Of a DNA stretch of 22,987 bases, positions 14,740 through 20,619 are shown piece after piece. The DNA lies in the NCBI GenBank assembly GCA_028288985.1, contig JAQGHE010000020.1, positions 1 to 22,987 on the forward strand. Direction: 5' to 3'. The translations under genes were made by a program, and so were the position numbers. Source of the stretch: Candidatus Saccharimonadota bacterium. Lineage in GTDB: Bacteria > Patescibacteriota > Saccharimonadia > Saccharimonadales > UBA10212. The notes below the pieces were generated by a model. The model was not told the DNA's origin. It worked only from the letters and a program-made list of their open reading frames with translations, and ran no database searches. Position 1 is the first letter of the stretch, and each line of letters begins with the position of its first letter.

Positions 14740-15777
14740 TTAGAATCCTCCGAGAAGAAATAGGATCAGCCCGACAAACGCCGAAATCTGCCCTATCACC
14801 CAAAAACGCATGGTTATTTTGGTCTCGGGCCAGCCAATAGCCTCAAAGTGGTGATGGATGGGCGTAGAGATAAATATTTTCTTACCATTTCTAAACTTCT
14901 TGCTCAGCAGCTGCAGAGCCACAGAGCCGGCCTCTACCACGAAAACCAGGCCGATTACCGGCAGCAGCAAAACGGTGCCCGTAAGCATCGCTACCACCCC
15001 TAGAGCCGTACCAAGAGCAAACGAGCCGACGTCCCCCATAAAAAAGCGCGCCGGGTAGATATTGAACCAGGTATAGCTAAGCAGTGCCCCAAGTATAGTC
15101 ATGCAAAAACCGGCCAGGCCGTACTTATGCTCTACCAGAGAGATCAAGGCGTAGGCCCCAAAAGCGATAGCCGACAAGCCGCCGGCCAGGCCGTCCAGCC
15201 CGTCACTGATGTTTACGGCATTAGCCGTGGAATAGATAACCAGCATAAACAGCGGGATGATCAAAAGACCGATGTGCCAGGTATGGAAGAACGGGATGTG
15301 CAGGGTATCAACGCCAAGCTTGGAATAAAACCACCAGCCGCCGACGAAGGCGATGGCCAGCAGAAACAGGGATTTAACTTTAGCGCGCATGCCAGCGATA
15401 CCGCCGCCAATGCCGCGGATGTTAATAAAATCATCGAAGAGGCCGATTATGCCGGCTCCGGTCATGGCGGCCAGCGGCAGCCAGGTCTCGCTGCGGCTTA
15501 AGTTCCCGCTGAGCGTAATTATAAGGGTGGACAGCACGAAGATGATACCGGCCATGGTGGGGATATTGCGAGTGTGTTTGGCGGCGTGCAGCTTATGGTA
15601 TACGGTTGCTTTTTCGCCGGTAACAGTTGTGGTGCGCTGCTTCTTCCACCACTTGCCGGAAAAGGCCGCGGAAGTGTATATCGGCGTCAGAGCCATGCTG
15701 GCCGCGAAGCTTAAAAAAGCCAGCACGAACATCTGCTGGATGGTGGTTGGGGTAAGTGTTAGTTGTAGGTTTTCCAT
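14740..15777 (-). CDS. mraY: MraY, phospho-MurNAc-pentapeptide transferase
   Basis: A 345-aa integral membrane enzyme with about ten helices that transfers phospho-MurNAc-pentapeptide to undecaprenyl phosphate, making lipid I. It has the catalytic Asp pair in GLFDDFINIRG (Asp115/Asp116), NAVNISDGLDGLAGG with the third Asp, FMGDVGSFALG, and the histidine motif IHHHFEAIGW. All signature motifs are present. A TATAAT and a GAAGATCTTC palindrome lie in the 35-nt gap after ftsI, so an internal promoter is possible. No Shine-Dalgarno sequence is visible. Confidence 0.96.
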   Translation of the reverse strand: MENLQLTLTPTTIQQMFVLAFLSFAASMALTPIYTSAAFSGKWWKKQRTTTVTGEKATVYHKLHAAKHTRNIPTMAGIIFVLSTLIITLSGNLSRSETWLPLAAMTGAGIIGLFDDFINIRGIGGGIAGMRAKVKSLFLLAIAFVGGWWFYSKLGVDTLHIPFFHTWHIGLLIIPLFMLVIYSTANAVNISDGLDGLAGGLSAIAFGAYALISLVEHKYGLAGFCMTILGALLSYTWFNIYPARFFMGDVGSFALGTALGVVAMLTGTVLLLPVIGLVFVVEAGSVALQLLSKKFRNGKKIFISTPIHHHFEAIGWPETKITMRFWVIGQISAFVGLILFLLGGF

Positions 15778-15786
15778 GTCTATTTT

Positions 15787-15809
15787 GAAGATCTTCAGCG
15801 TTAATTATA
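15787..15809 (-). promoter_or_regulatory. Possible internal mraY promoter with palindrome
   Basis: In the ftsI-mraY gap the minus strand has TATAAT (15809-15804). The perfect palindrome GAAGATCTTC (15787-15796) lies around the expected transcription start. No matching -35 is seen, so the promoter is tentative. The palindrome could be an operator or the foot of a small mRNA hairpin. Confidence 0.3.
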
Positions 15810-15812
15810 TCA

Positions 15813-17606
15813 CTAGGATCCACTCCTGGGAGTAACGTTAAAATCATTAATCAGCATATGGGCAAGATCGGCGAAAAGCGGCTGAGCGGCCTGTGACCCG
15901 GCATAGCCCCCTACCCCCGGCTGGTTTACCCGCACGACAATTACATACTGCGGTTTATCGCCGCCAACGAAGCCCATGTATGTCCCGTTGTACTTATCGG
16001 CATAATAGCCGCCGGTCGGGTTGGCTATCTGGGCCGTTCCGGTCTTGCCGCCTACGCTATAGCCGGCCGGGAATTTCAGGTATGAGAATCCCTCCTGCAA
16101 GTGTCCGGCTACCACGTACTCCATCAGACCCTGCAGCTGCCGGCTGACTTTAGAGGAAACAACGTTTTGCCTGACCACTACTGGTTTCTTGATAGTTGTC
16201 TTGCCGGAGCTGTCAGTGTAGCGATCTACCAGATGCGGCTGATAATAAGTACCGCCGTTCAAGGCTGCTGAAAGGGCGGCCGCCATCTGCAGCGGCGTGG
16301 CCGTCATAGCTTGGCCGAAGCTGGTGTTGGCGTAAGTCAGCTGCAGGCCGTAGCCCTTATCGGGCGGCGGGATGTAGCCGGCGGCCTCGTAGCCTTGTTC
16401 TATGCCGGTAAGCTTGCCCAGCTGGTAGTGGTTGACCATATAATCGTGCCAGCGGTCCCGGGCCTGGGCGTTAACCTTGCCCGTTTCGTGCCCCATCTGC
16501 ATCAGCATCCACGTGGCGCCGGTGTTGATTGATAAGTTTAGGATATTGGCAATGTTCTGGGTGCCGGCTCCGCCGTCCTCTTCAATATTTGTTACCTCGG
16601 ATCCATCCAGCAGCCAGTGGCTGGGATCGTAATAAGAAGTGTCCGGCCCCACGACTCCCTGGTCGAGAGCCGCTGCGGCAGTCAGGGTCTTCATGACTGA
16701 TCCGACTTCCAGCGGCGAACTGACGGCGGCGTTATTAAAGACGTTGCCGTCATGAACGTTGTAGTACTGGGAAGGATCGTATGTCGGCAGGTTGGCCATT
16801 GCCTTGATAGCCCCGGTGTTGGGATCCATAATCAAGGCGCTTCCGGAGGAACTTTTGGCGCGGTCCAGACCATTCTTTAAAATGGTTTCCAACTGTTTCT
16901 GCATTCCGACGTCCATGCTCAGCACTACGTTGTCGCCGGCCTTTGGATTTATCTGCACGTTATCGCGGCTGGCAGCCAGCGGCACGCCGGCAGCATCGGT
17001 AATGGCCTTAAGCATTCCCGGCGACCCGGCCAGCTGACTATTGAGAAATTGCTCTATGCCGTAGGTCCCCGCCCCATCATTGTTAACAAAACCAAGCAGT
17101 TGGGCTGCCAAGCTGCCTTCAGGATACGTCCGGTAGTCTTGAGCCTGAGTGCCTACCCCGGGCAGCTTAAGTTTGGTAATGCTGTCTTTTTGGACGGCGC
17201 TTAAGCGTTTAGCAAGCACCACGTAGCGGGTTTTTTTGGTTTTTAGCAGGTTAGCGTACTCCTCAGCGCTGCCGCCGACCGCGCCGGCTACTTTGGCGCC
17301 GGTCTCATCGGCTTTTTTTACAAGCGTCGGGTCGCCGTAGAGCGTGTAGAGCTTCTGATTTAAAACGATAGGCACGATGCCGGTGGAATCGTGGGCCTGG
17401 ATGACCCCCCGCTCCGCAGGGATAGAGTACTGCTTAAGCTGGTCGTTTAAGGCAGCCTGGCGGTAATAATCGTGCCTGATAACCTGAAGATAAAATAACC
17501 GCAAAATCACAATCAGCCCAACAAACAGCAAAGCGCCATACCACACGTATAACCGGCGGTTGGCACTCGAGGTTTTGCTCGGGCGCGTCCTTGATTCTGG
17601 ATTCAT
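15813..17606 (-). CDS. ftsI: FtsI/PBP3-type septal transpeptidase
   Basis: A 597-aa class B penicillin-binding protein. One membrane helix lies at about 21-43, followed by a pedestal domain (about 60-220) and a transpeptidase domain. The transpeptidase has the SxxK motif SVMK (Ser303, Lys306), SIN (359-361) and KTGTA (521-525). It cross-links septal peptidoglycan and works with FtsW. Start ATG comes 5 nt after the stop of the FtsL-like gene. Length and all three active-site motifs are normal, so it should be active. Confidence 0.95.
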   Translation of the reverse strand: MNPESRTRPSKTSSANRRLYVWYGALLFVGLIVILRLFYLQVIRHDYYRQAALNDQLKQYSIPAERGVIQAHDSTGIVPIVLNQKLYTLYGDPTLVKKADETGAKVAGAVGGSAEEYANLLKTKKTRYVVLAKRLSAVQKDSITKLKLPGVGTQAQDYRTYPEGSLAAQLLGFVNNDGAGTYGIEQFLNSQLAGSPGMLKAITDAAGVPLAASRDNVQINPKAGDNVVLSMDVGMQKQLETILKNGLDRAKSSSGSALIMDPNTGAIKAMANLPTYDPSQYYNVHDGNVFNNAAVSSPLEVGSVMKTLTAAAALDQGVVGPDTSYYDPSHWLLDGSEVTNIEEDGGAGTQNIANILNLSINTGATWMLMQMGHETGKVNAQARDRWHDYMVNHYQLGKLTGIEQGYEAAGYIPPPDKGYGLQLTYANTSFGQAMTATPLQMAAALSAALNGGTYYQPHLVDRYTDSSGKTTIKKPVVVRQNVVSSKVSRQLQGLMEYVVAGHLQEGFSYLKFPAGYSVGGKTGTAQIANPTGGYYADKYNGTYMGFVGGDKPQYVIVVRVNQPGVGGYAGSQAAQPLFADLAHMLINDFNVTPRSGS

Positions 17607-17611
17607 TTAAA

Positions 17612-17959
17612 TTATTGCTGGATCACACCGGATGGAGTTTGGCTAACTAGGTTTTTAGCTGATGCGCTGGAAGCAACCCGCTCCAGCGACTGCAGCCGCG
17701 CCGCGGCTACCTCTAGATTGGCCTTTTCATCCTTTAGCGTTGTTTGCTGTTGCTGTAATCCATTAATAGTATACCCGTAACTATTCGTCCGGGTGACTTG
17801 GGTGAGGTACAAAAGACCTATAAGGCAGGCCAGAACTATCAGGATAATAGTATTGCTGACCGGTCCCAAGGTGCGGGTAGTAGCTTGAAAGGATACGGCA
17901 TTTTGGTTTCGCCGGGCGTAGCTGCGCCGGCTGAGTGCAACAGAGCTTGAATATGTCAT
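17612..17959 (-). CDS. ftsL: FtsL-like division protein
   Basis: A 115-aa bitopic protein with a basic cytoplasmic tail (1-30), a membrane helix (about 36-54) and a heptad-like coiled coil (about 62-95, GLQQQQTTLKDEKANLE). This is the FtsL/DivIC plan, and the position immediately before ftsI is where ftsL sits in most dcw clusters. FtsL partners FtsB and FtsQ to activate FtsWI. Sequence alone is weak evidence. The ATG follows an A-rich tract (AAAATAAAAACAAAAAT) rather than a Shine-Dalgarno sequence. Confidence 0.8.
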   Translation of the reverse strand: MTYSSSVALSRRSYARRNQNAVSFQATTRTLGPVSNTIILIVLACLIGLLYLTQVTRTNSYGYTINGLQQQQTTLKDEKANLEVAAARLQSLERVASSASAKNLVSQTPSGVIQQ

Positions 17960-17960
17960 A

Positions 17961-17976
17961 TTTTTGTTTTTATTTT
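17961..17976. repeat. 16-nt repeat copy 1 (TTTTTGTTTTTATTTT)
   Basis: Identical to 18111-18126. On the minus strand it reads AAAATAAAAACAAAAA and ends 1 nt before the ftsL-like ATG. Related CAAAAACAAAAA tracts precede rsmH (19021-19036) and occur within its leader. Confidence 0.6.
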
Positions 17977-17980
17977 GGGC

Positions 17981-18012
17981 GGTAGTGCCAAGGTTTTTAC
18001 CCCGGCACTACC
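17981..18012 (-). promoter_or_regulatory. Hairpin between the 20-aa ORF and the ftsL-like gene
   Basis: GGTAGTGCC (17981-17989) pairs perfectly with GGCACTACC (18004-18012), a 9-bp stem with a 14-nt loop. There is no U tract on the minus strand, so it is not a standard terminator. It sits 12 nt after the 20-aa ORF stop and 21 nt before the ftsL ATG. Possible roles are an RNA-processing or stability element, or a translational control hairpin. Confidence 0.55.
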
Positions 18013-18024
18013 TTTCATCGCTTT

Positions 18025-18087
18025 TTAGTGGAGGACTTTAACTGTCACCCGCTGCATACGCGATTTATCCATTACCGTAATTGGCAT
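18025..18087 (-). CDS. Possible 20-aa small ORF between rsmH and ftsL
   Basis: Encodes MPITVMDKSRMQRVTVKVLH. The ATG lies 12 nt after the rsmH stop with AGGA as a modest ribosome site, so it would be read by ribosomes leaving rsmH. A 9-bp hairpin follows before the ftsL-like gene. It may be a leader peptide coupling rsmH and ftsL translation, a real microprotein, or chance. No homologue is recognised. Confidence 0.35.
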   Translation of the reverse strand: MPITVMDKSRMQRVTVKVLH

Positions 18088-18099
18088 AGGATTCCTGTA

Positions 18100-19020
18100 T
18101 TATCCTTTCGTTTTTGTTTTTATTTTCGCTGCGGCTCGCAGTTTTGCGCTGCGGGCACGCGGATTAGAAACGATTTCATCAGGGCCGGCGGTAATTGGTT
18201 TTTTGGTCAGTAAGGTAAGTTCGGCATCATACCGGTCTCCGGCGTTCTCTTTAAAATACTGTTTGACGATCCGGTCTTCCAGACTGTGAAAGCTGATTAC
18301 GACTAACCTTCCCCCAGGAGCAAGGAGTCCACCCCAAAGGGGTAAACTCCGGCTCAACTGGTTCAGTTCGTCGTTTACGGCGATCCGAAGCGCTTGAAAG
18401 GTCTTAGTGGCGGGATGAATTCTCTTCCTGCCGAACCTTTTGGGCACAGTATTTTCGATTATTTGGGCAAGCTGATCGGTAGAAGTTAGCGGTCTTGCGG
18501 CGATTATCGCTTTCGCGATGACCCTAGCCCGCTGCTCTTCTCCGTATTGGCGCAGTATCCGCCCTAACTCTTGCTCGTCGGAATGGTTTAACAGATGCGC
18601 GGCCGTTAATTCCTGCCGGGGATCCATTCGCATATCAAGCGGGCCAGAACGGGTGAAGGAAAAGCCTCTGCCTGCCTCATCAAGGTGCAGTGAACTTGCT
18701 CCCAAATCTGCCAAAATCATATCGTAGCTTCTGCCGGCTGACGCCAATTTCTCGCTGGCGGCGGCAAAATCATCGTGCAATATCTCGACGGCGCCGAACC
18801 TTTCGGTTAACGCTGCAACGGCGCTGGAATCGCGGTCAACCAGAGTCATTTGCTCTAGCTTCCCGGCAACGTCTGCTACCGCTGATGCGTGCCCACCATA
18901 ACCCGCAGTCAAATCCAAGTATTTATCGCCTTTGCTGGGGCTCAGGTACGTAAGTACCTCTTGGACCATAACAGGAGTATGGATTGGCGCCTTATCGTTC
19001 ATATGTTCTATTTTTGGCAT
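18100..19020 (-). CDS. rsmH: RsmH (MraW), 16S rRNA m4C1402 methyltransferase
   Basis: A 306-aa SAM-dependent methyltransferase. The start of the domain is HTPVMVQEVLTYL, followed by the SAM loop YLDLTAGYGGHA, ILADLGASSLHLD, and the family signature FSFTRSGPLDMRMD. Later come RFGRKRIHPATKTFQALRI and VISFHSLEDRIVK, all standard RsmH motifs. It N4-methylates C1402 of 16S rRNA. The ATG at 19020 follows directly on CAAAAACAAAAACAAAA; a second ATG at 19002 is also compatible with family length. The C-terminus ends in a Lys/Thr tail (KIKTKTKG) encoded by another copy of the A-rich repeat. Second gene of the dcw cluster. Confidence 0.95.
   Translation of the reverse strand: MPKIEHMNDKAPIHTPVMVQEVLTYLSPSKGDKYLDLTAGYGGHASAVADVAGKLEQMTLVDRDSSAVAALTERFGAVEILHDDFAAASEKLASAGRSYDMILADLGASSLHLDEAGRGFSFTRSGPLDMRMDPRQELTAAHLLNHSDEQELGRILRQYGEEQRARVIAKAIIAARPLTSTDQLAQIIENTVPKRFGRKRIHPATKTFQALRIAVNDELNQLSRSLPLWGGLLAPGGRLVVISFHSLEDRIVKQYFKENAGDRYDAELTLLTKKPITAGPDEIVSNPRARSAKLRAAAKIKTKTKG
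18111..18126. repeat. 16-nt repeat copy 2 (TTTTTGTTTTTATTTT)
   Basis: Identical to 17961-17976. Here it lies inside rsmH and encodes the Lys-rich C-terminal tail, where the other copy is noncoding. The two copies flank the 20-aa ORF and hairpin. Confidence 0.6.
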
Positions 19021-19426
19021 TTTTGTTTTTGTTTTTGCAAGGTTCGGCGAGCCGCAAGGATGATTCCGTGCGTATTAGCCGACCCTGCTTTGCAAGGTCA
19101 CCTAATTAGCAGCCAGCGTTTTGTTTTTTGGGTTTTTTTGTTTTTGTTTACCCGTGATTGCTCACGAGTGAAAGTGAAGCTTAAATGCGCGAAATTGCTT
19201 TCTTGCGAGATGAGCTTCAAAAAAGTTTCTGTTGAGAGAGACTTTTAAGTGAGGTGGAGTTTTGGGAGGTGTTACAAAAGTAATGTGCGAGGGTTTTGAT
19301 AACGGTGGTTACCCTGTTTCCATCGGCTGACTGCCAATTAGCTAACCTCGAACGTTTAGTTCGTTTGTTTAGTGTTTTTTGGTCAATGTCTTTTTTGCTT
19401 GCCCGGATTGTGAAGGAGCGAACTGC
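19021..19426 (-). other. 406-nt gene-free leader between mraZ and rsmH
   Basis: No convincing ORF on either strand; the minus strand has only one ATG, opening a 4-codon frame. The minus-strand RNA is A/C-rich with several compact hairpins. One is CGAAC/GTTCG near 19343-19357. Another is ACTCGTGA/TCACGGGT with a GCAA loop near 19150-19169. A third is an 8-bp stem GACCTTGC/GCAGGGTC with an AAA loop near 19071-19089. The linkers are runs of A and C, and the last one, CAAAAACAAAAACAAAA, touches the rsmH ATG. This architecture fits a long structured 5' leader or an intercistronic regulatory RNA. It does not match RNase P, tmRNA or SRP RNA signatures that I can recognise. Confidence 0.5.
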
Positions 19427-19783
19427 CTACGCTTTGGCCGATAAACGCCAGTATCTTCCGGCGCGCACCGCTACGACTTCGCGGTCTATGCCGCCGTAGT
19501 CAAGCAAGTGCTTGGGAAGCGGGATTCTGCCCTGTTTGGCATCTATCTCGCTCTCGGTCTTACCCATCCGGAATTGAACGTTCAGATCGGCTGTGGCTTC
19601 ATCTATGATGTTGCCTTTTAGAGCCGGCTCCATATGTTCGTCCCAGACGGACTTCGGGTACAGGTGCAGATAATTTTTAAAGCCTTGGGTGATAACTACG
19701 CCCGATGCAAATTCAGCACGAAGCTCGGCTGGAATTGTCAGCCTACGCTTGTCGTCTAACTTGCGTTCGAAGTAGTCTCCCAT
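19427..19783 (-). CDS. mraZ: MraZ, dcw cluster transcriptional repressor
   Basis: A 118-aa protein with two SpoVT/AbrB-like MraZ half-domains. The first is MGDYFERKLDDKRRLTIPAE and the second contains DAKQGRIPLPKHLLDY. MraZ forms a ring oligomer that binds TGGG direct repeats at its own promoter and represses the dcw operon. It is shorter than the usual 140-150 residues, mainly at the C-terminus. The open frame extends 23 codons further upstream, but a Shine-Dalgarno AAGGAAG and the family N-terminus fix the start at 19783. It is the first gene of the dcw cluster. Confidence 0.93.
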   Translation of the reverse strand: MGDYFERKLDDKRRLTIPAELRAEFASGVVITQGFKNYLHLYPKSVWDEHMEPALKGNIIDEATADLNVQFRMGKTESEIDAKQGRIPLPKHLLDYGGIDREVVAVRAGRYWRLSAKA

Positions 19784-19847
19784 AGATCTTCCTTTTCTTA
19801 GAGCTGCTAGTGGTTTTTGTTTTGCGGTGGAGTAACTATTTTGGTTA

Positions 19848-19898
19848 CCCACTTTTACCCACTAACGCCACTATACAGTTGTTCTTTACCCACACGCA
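19848..19898 (-). promoter_or_regulatory. mraZ promoter with MraZ-box direct repeats
   Basis: On the minus strand two GTGGGTAA boxes lie exactly 10 nt apart (TGGG at 19861-19858 and 19851-19848). A degenerate TGGC (19870-19867) and another TGGG (19892-19889), three helical turns from the second box, lie upstream. A -10, TATAGT, sits at about 19876-19871, with a weak TTGCGT 18 nt upstream. TGGG repeats spaced by 10 bp are the known MraZ operator, so this is probably autorepression. Confidence 0.75.
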
Positions 19899-19911
19899 AG
19901 CGTTTTTATCT

Positions 19912-19940
19912 AAAAAACGCCGAGGGGTTCTCGGCGTTTT
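19912..19940 (-). terminator. Rho-independent terminator upstream of the dcw cluster
   Basis: A perfect 11-bp stem (19914-19924 with 19930-19940, CGCCGAG/CTCGGCG core) and a 5-nt loop. It is followed on the minus strand by TTTTTT. It ends transcription of the 177-aa gene and separates it from the mraZ promoter. Confidence 0.9.
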
Positions 19941-19996
19941 CCACAGTTTCTTACTAAGCGTGACTTATACACAACATATAGCGTGCTAAATGCGTG

Positions 19997-20530
19997 TTAT
20001 CCGCTAGGACCGATGTCTTTAATGCCTAGGTTTTTATCAACCATGTAGGTGTCACCAACGTGGTACATGCTTGAGCTATGCTCCGAAATTAACATGTTAT
20101 TAAATTTTGCTTGGTCAATACTTGGATCTACCTGCGAGGCGGCGACCGTAATGTCAGAAAGTAAACTTACCCTTCTCTTTTTTGTGTTGCCATCCTTGTC
20201 TGTATAACTTATGACATCGCCAACAGATATATTTGTGGCATTTTCTGGCTTCGGAGGGGACGGAACATTAAATATGTTCTCGACATGAGCAGTAATACCA
20301 TTAACTACCCGTGCCGTTGTATTGGCCTGAGCTAAGGCAGCTACACCAACAATACTCAACAAAGCACCGGCAGTCCGCAGTGCTTTTCTACTGTGTTCTC
20401 TGTCCACATCAGCGGCTTCAGAGTAATGCTCGGTAGCAGCTTGAGGGCTAGTGGCCTTCAAATACCTCTCAAGAGCTGCTTGGGCTGTTTCATTTAATCC
20501 TGGCATTAGTGTTTTATCTGCTGATTTCAT
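19997..20530 (-). CDS. Hypothetical single-TM protein, 177 aa
   Basis: Family not recognised. The N-terminal 50 residues are hydrophilic and helical. One membrane helix spans about 51-68 (ALLSIVGVAALA), followed by a Pro-rich spacer (89-97) and a small C-terminal domain (about 100-172). That domain contains two similar turns, ISVGDVISYTDKDG and YHVGDTYMVDKNLG, faintly reminiscent of LysM or hedgehog/intein-like beta folds but not enough to assign. It starts at an ATG whose promoter predicts a leaderless mRNA, and it ends before a strong terminator. It therefore forms its own unit or the last gene of the GH1 unit. Confidence 0.75.
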   Translation of the reverse strand: MKSADKTLMPGLNETAQAALERYLKATSPQAATEHYSEAADVDREHSRKALRTAGALLSIVGVAALAQANTTARVVNGITAHVENIFNVPSPPKPENATNISVGDVISYTDKDGNTKKRRVSLLSDITVAASQVDPSIDQAKFNNMLISEHSSSMYHVGDTYMVDKNLGIKDIGPSG

Positions 20531-20536
20531 AGATAT

Positions 20537-20565
20537 ATACTAGCACAAATCTTCATAATGGTCAA
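20537..20565 (-). promoter_or_regulatory. Promoter of the 177-aa gene, leaderless type
   Basis: On the minus strand TTGACC (20565-20560, 5/6), a 17-nt spacer and TAGTAT (20542-20537, 4/6). The ATG begins 7 nt after the -10, at the expected transcription start. No Shine-Dalgarno sequence is present. Confidence 0.65.
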
Positions 20566-20619
20566 GCTTATTCCCCTGAAAACGGATGCAGTGCAAAAGA
20601 GTCGGACCTGTTGCGATGG

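Noticed and set aside
15353..15835. 160-codon plus-strand ORF opposite mraY
   Set aside because: Antisense to conserved MraY motifs; composition is typical of shadows.
19021..19426. RNase P RNA, tmRNA or SRP RNA in the mraZ-rsmH gap
   Set aside because: None of the conserved core sequences of these RNAs could be found on either strand.
19784..19852. 23-codon N-terminal extension of MraZ
   Set aside because: It would begin next to the operator, has no ribosome site and is not part of the MraZ fold. A Shine-Dalgarno sequence precedes the internal ATG.
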